From contig CM040745.1 of NCBI GenBank assembly GCA_022829145.1, positions 30,959,406 to 31,023,405 of the forward strand: DNA of 64,000 nt, given 5' to 3'. Both the position numbers and the translations under genes were made by a program. This document shows, one piece after another, positions 11,388 to 24,032 of the stretch. The number at the start of each line of letters is the position of its first letter. The stretch's first letter is position 1. This stretch comes from Albula goreensis. Taxonomy: Eukaryota; Chordata; Actinopteri; Albuliformes; Albulidae. The notes below the pieces were generated by a model. That model saw nothing but the letters and a program-made list of their open reading frames with translations. It was not told the DNA's origin and searched no databases.

Positions 11388-14135
11388 ATGATTCCCCCTG
11401 CCGATTCGCTGTTACTATATGATAACCCCGTCTTGGTTACCAGGAAATCACCTCAGGTAACACGATGTGAAATAAAACTCTAGCTAGCGATAGCTGACAG
11501 CTAGCTGGCTAGTTACTCACCTGTAGGCTGATCTAAACCTGTTCGTTACCTATTATAAAACCTGGCAAGGAATAGACACCGATCAGCTGACAAATACATA
11601 TATATATGACCTTCTGTATTACAGCTATAGTAAATGTCATATTGGGAATGAATGTCGCTATTATAGTGTTGCTAACTTGTTATCTGTAAACGTGCTTCAA
11701 GGCTGTTTGTAAGGTTAGATTTGGATGCTTAACTTTGGCCTGCTAGATGAGCAAATTTTATCTAGTCAACTGACAATGTAATTGCTTATTCTAGCATGTG
11801 ATGGTCGGTTAGGCTGTTCTTTCAGGCTATTCATATTCAAGCAGGAGCTAACTAGCCAATAGAACAGCCATAATGAACAATTTGCTTTACCTAAATGTCG
11901 AATTTACTGTTCATAAAATATCCTGACTCGTGTAATAATTAAATAAGCCTGTTATATCAGCAGCTAGCTTTGGTATATTTTTGATTTTATTAAAGAGACA
12001 AACAAATTAATTTCACCAGTTAAGTAATTCATGTATAGCATGTAATGTAATAACAGTTTCATCATACACAGTGTTGTAATGGCATAATTTCCTCTCAGCC
12101 TCAAGCTGCTCCTGGGAAGGTGAACACCCAGCAGCAAACTTCTAGCTCTCTGGTCCCCCCTCCTCCAAAATCAAAGTGTCCTACACCAGACCCAAACAGG
12201 GAGAAAACTGAGGAAATTCTTCATGCCATTCTGCCACCGAGGTAAGGCCTTGTCTACACTGGCCTACACAGAGAGCGCACCTATCAGTCTGTAATATTGC
12301 AGGCCATCTCTATTGGTAATCTCTACTGCAGGGTGTGGTCGGAGGGTACCAAACTGTGGGTACAGCCAGTGTCGAGCACACCCGGCACGCGCATAGATGT
12401 AATTAAGCTGCAAGAGCAGTTGGATCTGAAACTGCAGCAGAGGCAGGCTCGCGAGACCGGCATCTGCCCCGTCCGGAGGGAGCTCTACTCGCAGTGCTTC
12501 GGTAAGTAGGAGCTGACTGTGCACTCAACCAGGAACCTCAGTGAAAGCAGGCGCACCACAATCACAGCAACTTAAAGAGTAGATTTAAGAGTAGTGCTAA
12601 TACTTGTGTGTCCAAGCAAGCACTTCCCTGTTCTGTTGATTTAATGCAGCACCACAGAGTGATTTTGCAGCCCACTTTTGCCTCCTATTACAGATGAACT
12701 GATCAGACAGGAAACCATCAGCTGCACCGAGAGAGGGCTGCTGCTGTTGCGGGTTCGGGATGAAATTCGTATGTGCATGGCTGCCTACCAGACTCTTTAT
12801 GAGAGCAGCGTGGCTTTTGGTATCAGGAAGGTGCTGCAATCTGAGCTGGGGAAAGCCAATATGGAGAAAAAGGTACAGCAACTGGAAAAAGGTTAACCGA
12901 GGAAGTCCATTCTCCACCCTCCAAACTCACAGGCTCAGCCCTAACAGAATTTGGTTTATTACATAAAAGAGCTCAGAGTAATGTGCAAGTTTGTGAGGAC
13001 ATGAGGGCTTGAGTTGGTGTTTAAAGGAGGAAATGGGACAAACATTGTGACATCATGTGTTGCCATGGAAATTGCATTAAGCCAGAGAAACTGCTACCGG
13101 TATTCAGGATGCGCATGGCAGCTGCTGCCGTTTCGACTGTTCATCATCCGCTTGGTTATTATACCAAGCTTGAGGAACATGAAACAGAGATGATGGGTGC
13201 CGTCAAGTCCAGAAGTGTGGTGAATTGAGTTGCACCATAAGCTCATGTCACTTTATGCAGAGGGCTTGCCCTTGCCAATTGCCTGAGATCAGTAAGAGAA
13301 CACAGGGAAGGCCTGAGAGAGAGACCAAAGAAGATCTTCCTCCTCCACAGAATGGGAAATAGAAACCCCCCAGATTAATTGCACTCCAAACTGCATGTAC
13401 GCATTAATCGGAGAACAGAACAGCCTTTCTCTGCTCTCCCTATTTTACAGTGCTGGCATCTCTCTTCCCCCATACCAATAGGAAGGAGAAAGTAGCAGAT
13501 AGAAGTGTTTGTGCCTGTGGTAAAATAGGACATTTTTTGTATAACTAATTCTGTTGTCTGTAATACACATCATGTATTAAAATCTCAATTGCAGATTGTC
13601 CCACTGGTAGTCACTGACAGAATTATAGTTGATAGTTCAGTAATGACTGGTTAGATTGTTCTGATTACTTAATACACTGCAGTAATCTCTTCCTTCCCAT
13701 CCACACTCTGAGTAGAGACAGGAACTGGAGAAAGATAATAAGGACCTGGAGCAGCAGGTGAAGGATTTGCGGTTAAAGTGCGAGGCCATTAAGATAAGGG
13801 AGATGGAGCGACGGGAAACGGAGGAGAGGAAGCACACTGAGGAGATCGAGTTCCTGAAGAAGACCAATGAGCAACTCAAGGTGTGGCTTCTCACACCACA
13901 AACCGCTGTGTAGATCAGAACTTTCTGAGTGCTTAGTCCACTCTGCCTTATCTATCACCATCACCTCATCCAGGATCATTTACACCAGTCTTGCATATGA
14001 CTCAAATATGAAGCACAGTAGAGCAAACATCCACTTTCACGGCAACTTCACATGTAATATCAGAATGCATCTCTGAGTTGCGTGTGCTTTTGTCTTTTCC
14101 AGTTCCAGCTGGCAGGTATCACACAGAAGAAGTGA
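11388..14135 (+). CDS. dnali1: Axonemal dynein light intermediate polypeptide 1 (p28), complete
   Basis: Six coding exons: 11388-11456, 12099-12241, 12332-12501, 12694-12872, 13716-13880, 14103-14135. Together they give 252 residues, close to the family's usual length of about 258. The start MIPPADSLL and the core with LQEQLDLKLQQRQARETGIC and RRELYSQCFDELIRQ are characteristic of the p28 family. DNALI1 is a light intermediate chain of single-headed inner-arm dyneins in motile cilia and sperm flagella, working with actin and centrin. The C-terminal half (about residues 125-245) is highly charged and heptad-like, consistent with a coiled coil. Exon 5 starts after the acceptor at 13715 because the resulting RQELEKD keeps frame and family alignment. 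The last exon is tiny (ten residues plus stop, ending in TQKK). It is divergent to parp4. Confidence 0.96.
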
Positions 14136-14350
14136 CAAGTGCCACACACATCAAGGAAAATCACACTGCTGGGACGCTCTAAAGGCTAAAGGTCTTCTGA
14201 CACCAGCTTTAAAACTCAACATGCAGTCATTTCGAACAGCTCTTCTGTATGGAAAATTCATTATATTTATGCAATTATGACACAATCGTTTCTGCACTTC
14301 CCCATGAAATTGTGAAGTATAAATTGGGAAATAACAATGAGTTTTTTAAA

Positions 14351-14356
14351 AATAAA
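14351..14356 (+). other. Polyadenylation signal of dnali1
   Basis: AATAAA lies 216 bases after the dnali1 stop, followed by a T-rich stretch. It is the first canonical signal downstream. Confidence 0.6.
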
Positions 14357-15950
14357 AGCATTAATTTATCTTTTAAAAGTATTGTTTTTGTAATGTTTTT
14401 GATTCTGCATTCATGTAGTTCATTGGTATTTCAGCCTTCAACGTTCATTATACTGATTTGTGAAGGGAAATAACTGTCCAGGTTTGAGTCCATGAACAAA
14501 TTCATAAATCAACTATTCCTACTATTAATCAAAGGTACATTAAAAGGAATTTTAAAAAGTTAGCCCAATAATTTGATTTGACCTGCATTACCTCATACTA
14601 ACACCAGATGTCACTAAGAAAACACCACTGAAATACAGATTTGGTATGGCTGCACACAATAACCATGATAAAATTAATAATAATTTAATTTAAAATCAGG
14701 AAAATGCTTGGGAGTAACAACCGATTTCCTTCTATCTGTCAAAGAATAGAATAGGCCTACATGTGGTAGGCAACCCTATTTATTAAAATATAAGTTTGAA
14801 TATGTTAATCTGTGCAAATTTAAGGGATAATCAATTTGGAGTGAATTTATAAAAATATACAATTTATCTGTAAGAGATCGACCAAACCATCAGAGACTGA
14901 ACCACTGATCAATTGATCTTTGAATAATGAAAAATGTCTTTTTAATAAAGGATTTTAAGACTTTCCTGCTTGGTTATTACAGGGAGAACATGTTTTAAAC
15001 AATGAGAGGACAATGCCCCACCTACTAAACACACTGCAAACTGTGCATTGCCTAATGGCACTTGGCTGCAGAGAATACAGCCAGTATGTCCTCTCTGTAT
15101 GAATCATGCCTCTATATTAGGAACAGGTGCCTCAGCTGGACTCACCATTCCTGAGCTGAAGATTTATTTTCGCTTATTTCAAGTGGTAATGATCAGTTCT
15201 CCCTGTGTTTACATAATACAGACAGCAAAAATAACAATTCATCTAAAAAGAAGACAAAGTATCCACGTGCACCCCCTGTTTTCATAGCCTCAGAGGATGA
15301 CAAGTATCGTTACATATTAAAACTGGTGACTTAATGATTACAACCAGGACTGTGTTTTGAGAAATGAGAAACATAATTTAGGATTGCCTTTGAAATCGTT
15401 GCAGTTTTTGAGGATTTCCAGGAGTTATCCATGTCCAAGACAGGAATAGCTAAGGTGTTAAGCCTGGTGCCCTGGTCAAAGTCTCAAAAATGAGTTCACT
15501 GCGTCTGGCCACCAAATTATCCCCAACTTCAGATCGGCTGCATAATGCCATAAAATCCCGACCCACTTTACTTCTCCCATCGTCACAGCAAAAGCGAATT
15601 GAGTCCTCAGCTGAACTACCTGGAAGAATAAAAATCGTTGGAGCAGGAACCGATACAATATTTTATGAAATTAAATCTTGGAGCACTTTGGAGGCTTTTA
15701 GGATATGACGGTCAATGTTTTAAATTCGTATAATTTCAGCGTTGTCCTAAAACTTGTATGACTTTGATTTCACCACTCAAACAGATAAAACATTTAATGA
15801 CGACGACAAAGGTATGATACTACTATTATAAAATTAAAGGTTAAACGAAAAAAAGGATTCTCTCTCCGACACACAATATGCACTTATCAGATTTTCTACA
15901 CACATTCGTGCATTTGTTTGTAAATGACATTCATGGCATAGGCTACTGTT
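14357..15950. other. Intergenic DNA between dnali1 and ramp1, no gene seen
   Basis: AT-rich sequence with only short unsupported open frames. I see no splice-bounded exon, repeat family or RNA gene here. Confidence 0.6.
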
Positions 15951-15959
15951 GGCACATAG

Positions 15960-16487
15960 GCAACTAATTCTTGCTCCTTCCTTAGTCGACAATATCCACT
16001 TCGCCCCCACCAACTGCTGGTGGTGTCTCGCTGTCAGCTCCAGCAGCAGCGCACAGGCAGGGTGCCCGTCGCGCGCAGATGGAGTTTCCTTTGGCGAGCA
16101 ATCAAACAATTCTCCGTCAACTCGTCCAGACTTGACTTGATTTTGATGGTGATATTAAAAATCCGTTTTTAGAAACAAACTCAAAGAGATTGTTAGATAT
16201 GTCTCATGGAGCGCAGGGGGAAACCGAAGACTGGAACACTTGTGCCGCGCGCCACCCTGCCGAGGCTCGAAGGAAATAAGTGAAAAAACTCATCTCGCGC
16301 AAGTGAGGATGACCATTTTTGTTAACTGAAAGGAGGCAGTTCACAACGACTAAAAATTTGAGCTGTTTGTGTCATTTTGCTCCAGATGCTAATTAGGATA
16401 GCTTTTTGGTGGGATACACCAGGAGTTTGGCTTCTGCCCCATATTGCACTGCGTTTTTAGACTTCTGTCAGGGACAACTTGAAGACC
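15960..16487 (+). promoter_or_regulatory. CpG-rich promoter and 5' UTR region of ramp1
   Basis: CpG-containing motifs (TCGCGCGC, GCCGCGCGCC, CTCGCGCAAG) cluster here, in contrast to the CpG-poor flanks, and the ramp1 start codon follows at 16488. Open frames on both strands across 15834-16140 have no recognisable product. The exact transcription start is not visible. Confidence 0.55.
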
Positions 16488-19400
16488 ATGGCACTTGGCT
16501 GTACATCAACCACAAGGATACAGTGTATTGTTTGGTTTGTGACCGGTAAGTGCTGGTGTGCAGAGGGCGGCTTACAGTTTGTATTCGCGACTGTGCTTTG
16601 AAACTGCACTTAATTTGCATGGTTTTGATCTTTTAAATTCTTCTTCTTCTAAAAATTCTGGGAGGAATTTCAATTCAGTTGCTCAAATCATTATATTAAG
16701 ATGTCTCAAACGTGATCACATGTACATTGTCTTCACTTAAACTGCTTTCAGTTTTCTACAGTCAACAAAAGTTACTGACCACTGTCAGAGAAAGATATTG
16801 GAAATATGTCTGATTTTTTTTGGCTTGAGAAATAGTAGTAGATTTAAATTCCAAATGTCAAAAATTGTTTATTTGTGTTTGGTAACAGTTTCAGCTGAAG
16901 GAAGTATTTGCATAAAACTATTTATTCTTTAAAAATATGGTGGTAATTGCATGATATATGGAACCAAACACTTTGTTCAAACAAACCACAACCTAAATTA
17001 TGTTCTTTCTGCTATATTTTGTGATAATTTGAATAATAAACTTGTAATAAAGATGTAACTACTGGACTTTTGTGAAGGATACATGATTTTCTTTAGTAAC
17101 CAGGTATAACCAGGTAGTAACACTATAAATAAGCACTGTATAAAATACACAGTATATTAGTGTTAACTTGTATTGTACAATGACTTCAGGAAAGTATACA
17201 ATACAATTAAGAGTGTACTGCATTGTCAATTTTAAGATTACACATGCCCTGTAATGCTAAAGCAGTCACAGCATTGAACCATATCAAGTGTCTCAGAACT
17301 CAGTATGTGATGCCAGTGTATTCAGAAAGGTGTTATCTCTGAATGGCCCCTGTCAGGTCTGTGGTACCTCCGTAGACCTGGAAGAAGGCTAGCTCATTAT
17401 ACCTTTCTCTCAATGTAGAGCTAGCACCAGGCTGGACCTTTTTAATTCCTTCACCTGTAGACTCGGAGCCAGCCTGGAACGTAGGTCATGAAAACTAATG
17501 GCAGTACTTGGAGAATGAGTAACATGATTAAAAAGCCCATTGGTCTCAGAAGCTGATTGGACTTTCTAGCCTCTGGCTGTATCTGGTCAATCACTGAAGC
17601 ACAGATTTATTTTTTGTGTTATGCTTCTGCTTATACCAATTAACAGAGTTTCCCTTTGCGATGATTTTCACATCTATGCCTTGTGATTTACATAAGTTTA
17701 AGATCACTTGGGCTAAAGTCTTGAAATGGACCTACATTACTTGTTCAACTCTGAATAAGAATCTTTGCTGAATGAAGACCAGAAAGTGTTATCCATTGCT
17801 AGGCTACAGTTTTGAAAAAATCTGGCTATATCTGGTAATTACCTATCCAAGCAATATTATCTGAGCAGCACTGCAGTTCTTTGTCTGTCTCAGCTTTGAA
17901 TACCAAGCATCGTGTTAAGTCATGCTTTACCTAGCCAAGAATAAAGATCTGATGTAACATACAATTTCATTACCATATTGAAATAAGAGGAGGGGACTAT
18001 GATTGGTTCTTTTGAATAGATGATGTCACCTGTTTATACACCCCGAAATAGGCTTTTTGACCTTGAAATGGAGAAACAAGTATACTGGATGATTTTAAAA
18101 AGGGGCTCTATTGCATTACACTAGCATTATTGCCACTACTTAAAGCTCATCACATTTTCCCAACTTCAGTGTTACGAAATTACACAGATAAAAGTGAAAC
18201 TATTTCTCATTTACCGTGTATTTTATAAATTACATATGAGCTGAGAAGTTCCCATCATCACTGTGCAGTACTGTACATGCATTATGGCTGCGTTGTGCTT
18301 TCTGTAACTGTGTTAAGGGCACCCCTAGTGTATTCATATGCCAGAACAATAATTTATTCTGCCTAATATATTAAGCTGGTCACTCGCCCTGTTGCTAAAT
18401 TACTATAAATGGCTAAATGGTGCCAAATATGTATCACGCTGTGTTTTGTTTTTGCTTTTCCATTTTGTTTATCTAGAGAATAATAAGAGGGACTGTAGGG
18501 AATTGTGAATGAAATTGCTCAGATAGTCGTAGCTCCTCTTCACGCCATTTAGAGAGTGTGCTGCAGGCTGGTGTTGAAGCGGTCATGCTTGGCTGAGCTC
18601 AGTGATAGCTTGTGCTCTGCAGGTTTCAAATTGAGGGGGCACATGTCATGCAGTAATTTGCGTGCCGGCTGTTTGTATGCATGGGCTTTGTTGTTTCCTG
18701 GTACCTTTTATGTTTGGATCAAATCCTCTGCAAATAATTGCTAATGCAGTGTTCAAGCCAGGATATTTTTTTAGAGTTTTGATTGTGTGTTGATATGTGA
18801 AGGTGTGATTATGTCTGTAGTAGGAGTGGTAATGCATGAGAAAAGGCAAAATATGTTTGCTTATGACCATACGTAATAAGGCATATTTGAAGTGTTAAAA
18901 TAGGGTCTGTAATAGATTCTTAAAGCTGCAGATCATTGGGATGTAAAGAACATAGCCTGAAGCAGATCTAAAGACTTTTATCAAGACTGAATCTTCAGAC
19001 TAATACTGCAGGGGAAAGGTTTCAACACCACTGCTGGTATTTAGTGATCCAAAAGCCTCATTCACTGCAGCTGAAGAGTCTGCAGAAAACCAGAGTCTAA
19101 CAGGGTGTTCAGTACTCCCCAGCACTCCAGGGGAAATGACTTCATTTTTAATGCGTTATCTCAAAGCTTTGAGTGTGGAATAAAGTCAGCAGAGGCATTT
19201 ATCAGCTCCTCTGTAGGAAATATACTGCTGAAGTTCGACTTAAGCGGACATGAAGTTCCTGAAGAACTCGGCTTGCCACATTAATAAAACAACGCAAAAC
19301 GGCAGCATTCGAAAAAGTCAAAACAAACATGTAACACTCGGGATTTTGATTCATTCCATTTCGCAGGAGGGGAGCACCCCTTGTTGTCTATGTCTGTGAG

Positions 19401-21146
19401 TGTGGTTGTTCCTGTTCCCGGCTGTTTGATTTGATTACATAATAAGCAGCATGCAGTCTGAGACATGGCTGTGCAGTACAGCAGCACAGGCATTAAGCTT
19501 GTGGTTGCAGGTGTTAGGAAAGGTGTGGTATGGCTGTGCAGTACAGCAGCACAGGCATTAAGCTTATGGTTGCAGGTGTTAGGAAAGGTGTGGTATGGCT
19601 GTGCAGTACAGCAGCACAGGCATTAAGCTTGTGGTTGCAGGTGTTAGGAAAGGTGTGGTATGGCTGTGCAGTACAGCAGCACAGGCATTAAGGTTATGGT
19701 TGCAGGTGTTAGGAAAGGTGTGGTATGGCTTATGGTTGCAGGTGCTAGGAAAGGTGTGGTATGGCTTATGGTTGCAGGTGTTAGGAAAGGTGTGGTATGG
19801 CTGTGAAGCTGAGGGCTTCCTCTCCACTCACATACATCCTTGGTCGTTTTGTGTGGAGACTCTGATACCTGAGGCTGGTCCTGTGTGAAGCAGTGGGCAA
19901 ACGTGAGTCTGCTTTGGCTTTCCAAAGGAAATCAAAATTCAAGGCCGGCACCATGGGCCTAAAAACACAACTTTAGAGTTGGCTGTAGGAAATCAATATG
20001 TCACAAAGGTGGGTTTATATACCAAACAGACTCACTCAGCAAATAGGATTGTTCTTAAGGCTGACTCATGCAGGGAGGAGTCTGGGTAAGCAGCGATATT
20101 TGATGAGTTGTATCATATACAATGGGCAATGGGCAGGTGTGGGTGCTCTGTCCAGGTTGTCTCTGCTCAGTGTTACTTCAGCATCCTTTATTAAAAGCCA
20201 TGAAAAAGGTAAACAGAGAAAGGGAGTGAAAATCGCCTGTCTTCTAAAAATCTTATACTCATTTCATCATAGTACAAATGATGGGCCAAAACTTTTCTTA
20301 TTTCATCATTATAAAAATAAAGGGAGAGTTTCAGGTAGCAGTATTGTTCTGAGTTCAGATTCCTGCAGTCTGCTTCCTCCAGCTGTGCCCTAATTTTACC
20401 ACTCTGGTGCAGTGACTGCATTTCTCTGCTGGGTTGACTATGGACTGAGAAAAAAACAGGAGCTATCAACACACTGTTTGGAGGATAGCACGCTGCTATT
20501 CAGCTGTCACCTGAATTTTACAGAACCGCTGATGTGTTGGTGATGGAGGCTTAGAGAGAGAATTGAGGATGGTTTTCTAGACATGCCTGTCCTGCCTAAG
20601 CTAATTTAGGTTTTCAGAGTGCTCCTAATTCTCAAATGCACCACTCTATCATTCAAACCTCTAGGATTGCATCAAACCTGACATACGAGTTGTTGTTGCT
20701 AAAAGGAAGATGGCAGGAGATCTGGTGCCTTAAACTGGACTCAGCATGGTTTGACTCACAGCCCATTATCTCAAAATCTACAACTCGTAATTGCCTTTAC
20801 TGAGAACTTCCTTTGACACATCACGTAAAGCATTAACTAACTCGGACTGACCCACCTGTACTTAAACCAGGAGCACTCCTTTCCTCCTGGCATTGATAGC
20901 TTAAACCTCATGAAACCTCACTACCCAGTTAAAGACATGCTCCAGCTAATTTTCCTCTCCGATTTTGCCCAATAAAAAGGATACTCATTTAATTGATATG
21001 GGAGTGTTCCTGTGTATGAGTTCTAGAAGTAGGTAGTTGGAATGGTTATGCCCAATGGGTGAGTCATACATCTTTGTGCTCCCTGAACACACTTGTAGGA
21101 GATGTATAAACTTGCTTTTCTAAATTCAATTAGAAAACAAAGATGT

Positions 21147-21227
<81 letters not shown>

Positions 21228-24032
21228 AGTGATCTGTGGAGCATATCTCCTTGCCTCGGTGGCAGCCTGTGGAACAGATTATGAACGTGCCATTGATGAC
21301 TTCTGTCTGGCTAAGTTTAGGATGGACATGCAGGCCCTGGACCAGAACCAATGGTGCAGCTGGGAGGACACAGTTGAGTAAGTGTATGTGCACCTCAAAT
21401 ACAGCAGAGTAAGCATCATTGCAGCTCAGATACAGCAGAATAAGTTTCTGGGAAGCTCTGACACAGTAGGGTAAGTGTCTGTGCAGCTCTGACACAACAG
21501 AGTAAATGTCTGAGCAGTTCTGACACAGTAAAGTAAGTGTCTGCGCAGCTCTGACACAGTAGAGTAACTGTTTGCACAGCTGGGACTACACAATGTAGTC
21601 CATTGTGGTGCAGCTCAGAGGACACAGGACAGTAAGTGTCTTTATAGCACTCAATTCCACCCTGGAACACACATACCATTGGGCTGGATTACATGGTGAC
21701 CATTATGGGATGTGGACACTAGTATTTCCCCATCCCTGCAGTGATGATGAAAACCATACAAACATGAGTACCCAGCAATTCACATTCACACCCTTACACC
21801 CAGCTGCAAGTCAGTCAGCAGATGAAAGGTACATTCTCAGCTGTGTATTGAGCAGATTAAGTAAATCTGGGGCATAAATATTTCTTTTGCCACGTAAGAA
21901 AAAGAAGCTTCTTTCATAAAAAATCATAGGTGGAGTCATAACATCTCAGAAACACAAAAAGCTGAAGAAGTCAAGGTTAACTCCACAGCAAAGCAAACTG
22001 TACTCCTGATCAGGATTCACTGCTGCCTGGAAGGTAAACATGCAGTCAGAACAAACACATTTTATTTGTGTTTCTGTGTTTAGTTAAGATGCAGTGTTTC
22101 TTTAATTATGTTGCCATTATTAATTATGAGGTGCAGCTTTTTGTTTGGTGTCAAGTTGTAATTAGAACAGTTTTTATTGAAGGTATTGTTTTAATTATGT
22201 TGCACTATATAATCAAGGTTAAAGATTTAATCAAGGGAAGTGTTTCAATTAAAGTGCAGTGTGTGATTATACTGCAGTGTGTCAATTAAGCTTCAGGGTT
22301 TCATTAAAGTACAGTGTTTAATTAAGTAGCCATGCTTTGGAGATAGGTTTAATAACTGTGGTTGAAAGTGTTATTTTTCCCAAGAGGAAAACTGACTATT
22401 ATCAACAAAAAGATTAGTTTATTTTTACACACATTTGAATTCTTGAAGTCTTTTGTTGGATTTACAAAACAAGTCCATCATCTTTACAAAGCAGATTTAC
22501 CAAAAAACTGATACATCAAACTTAACTCCTTCCCAGGGTTTGCACTAGAAGAGAACCAGCCAGGTAACGGAACTGGTGCCATATAAATCTCATGCCATTG
22601 GATGTTGTTGTCAAGCGGAGTTTCTCTGTGGGATTTCCATTGTGGATCATGTGTGATCTGTTGGATTTCCATTGTGGATTATGTGTGATCTTTTGGATTT
22701 CCATTGTGGATTATGTGTGAACTATAGCCATGTGACAATTTACAGCTGCAACCAGGCTAAACTACAGTGCCACAGAAAAACTAGGCCTTACCAAACCTGA
22801 TAATGCAAATCTATGGTCAAATAGTAAATCCTGAAATATAAGGTAAATATATTTTACCAACAATATATTCTATAATTTGAAAGGGAGTTTGTTAGTTTCC
22901 TAGCTACTTTCGCTTCCAGGCGACATTTGGTATCATGTGATAAAAAATGTTATTGTTATGGTACTGTAATATAGACAGAACAGCTTGTTTCTGCATAAAC
23001 AGTGTTGATTTCTCTGTGTTTGCGCTGCTATTTGCAGCAGTCAGAATGAATCACCTCCAAGAACCTGAAGACAGATAAGACTTAAAATTATCAGAGATGT
23101 CTTAGAACAGCTCATCGTGTAGGAGAAAAACCAAAGGAGGCTGCTGTCAGAATGAGTCTGGATACTACTGTGGCAGAATTCATGGTGAGCGTGTGCACTG
23201 TGTCACTGTCAGTTTGGAGCTAAAACAAGAGTTTAGCTTCACAGAGAACTTTAGTGAAAGACCAGGAACTGTAGTCTGTGAAGGACCAGAGTTTGCAGCA
23301 TCCTTTAATATGGTCGATGTTCTACATGAATTGACAGGCTGGTCTTTGTGCACACTGATGCACACATGTACTCATTTGATTCATTGATAAATGATTCCCA
23401 AAGACACTTACGCACTTTAGTGACCATTGTCTATCATAGTCACTTCATACTGTTTTCACATTCTTTTTCCTTTTCCTCTTGTTGAAATGGACAAGACTCA
23501 TAACAATTTAATGTGATCTGATCATTTAGCCAGCATGGCCTCAGGTGTTTGGGTAATGTCATTGCTCATTAGTGACCCCTCTGGTCAATCAGGTACCTGC
23601 ATCAGCAGCTTAGTCCTCTCCCACCACAGCTGCAGAACTGAGCCTAATAACAGCAGTAAGTACATTCTTTCCTGCTTGTAAAATAAAAATCACACAGCTG
23701 TGATATTGGTGGCGATATTAATGAGTGGTCACAGGTGGGTTTTGCCTCTCCCTTGCCTCTTTGCCTCCCCCTACAGCTTGTATGGGGAACTGACCAACTG
23801 CACCTATGTCATCGCGTTGAAGATGAACTGCTTCTGGCCCAACCGGCTGGTGGACATGTTCTTCATCCAGGTTCACCAGCTCTACTTCAGGAACTGCTCA
23901 CTGTCGGGACGGCTGCCGCAGGACCCCCCAAACAGAATCATGGGGCCCTTCATCCTGGTGCCAGTCCTGGTTACTTTACTCATGACTGGCCTGGTGGTGT
24001 GGAGGAGTAAGCGCAGTGAAGGAATCGTGTAG
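16488..24032 (+). CDS. ramp1: Receptor activity-modifying protein 1 (RAMP1), complete
   Basis: Three coding exons: 16488-16545, 21230-21377, 23777-24032. They give 153 residues (148 in human RAMP1). The protein has an N-terminal signal peptide (about residues 1-33), an extracellular three-helix domain with six cysteines (C33, C45, C62, C77, C87, C109), one transmembrane helix (about 126-144) and a short tail ending SKRSEGIV, nearly identical to the RAMP1 signature tail. RAMP1 pairs with the calcitonin-receptor-like receptor to form the CGRP receptor and helps it reach the cell surface. The tail and the DPP motif before the membrane favour RAMP1 over RAMP2 or RAMP3. Two N-X-S/T sequons (N76, N108) are present, although each X is a disulfide cysteine. 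Introns are 4.7 and 2.4 kb. The exon 2 acceptor lies directly after a long CT microsatellite. Confidence 0.95.
19466..19797. repeat. 65-bp minisatellite in ramp1 intron 1
   Basis: Four near-identical 65-bp units start at 19466, 19531, 19596 and 19661. Two internally deleted 36-bp units follow from 19726 and 19762. The shortened units keep the 3' part of the repeat, suggesting slippage or unequal exchange. Confidence 0.92.
21149..21227. repeat. (CT)n microsatellite forming the polypyrimidine tract of ramp1 exon 2
   Basis: About 79 bases of almost pure CT end one dinucleotide before the acceptor AG at 21228-21229 of ramp1 exon 2, so the repeat itself serves as the pyrimidine tract. Confidence 0.93.
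21395..21610. repeat. Degenerate ~30-bp tandem repeat after ramp1 exon 2
   Basis: Units resembling GCAGCTCTGACACAGTAGAG recur about six times, starting within 20 bases of the exon 2 donor. Each unit contains a GTAAGTGT-like sequence resembling that donor, suggesting the array grew from exon-edge sequence. Confidence 0.75.
22631..22723. repeat. Three-copy 32-bp tandem repeat in ramp1 intron 2
   Basis: Units beginning GGATTTCCATTGTGGAT start at 22631, 22663 and 22695 with few differences. Confidence 0.85.

Noticed and set aside
15834-16140. Overlapping open frames of 91 and 63 codons on opposite strands upstream of ramp1
   Set aside because: They lie in the CpG-rich promoter, have no recognisable domain, and are likely composition artefacts.
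19466-19797. Regularly spaced repeats resembling a CRISPR array
   Set aside because: Units are directly adjacent with no unique spacers, in an intron of a vertebrate gene; it is a minisatellite. The same applies to 56572-56996.
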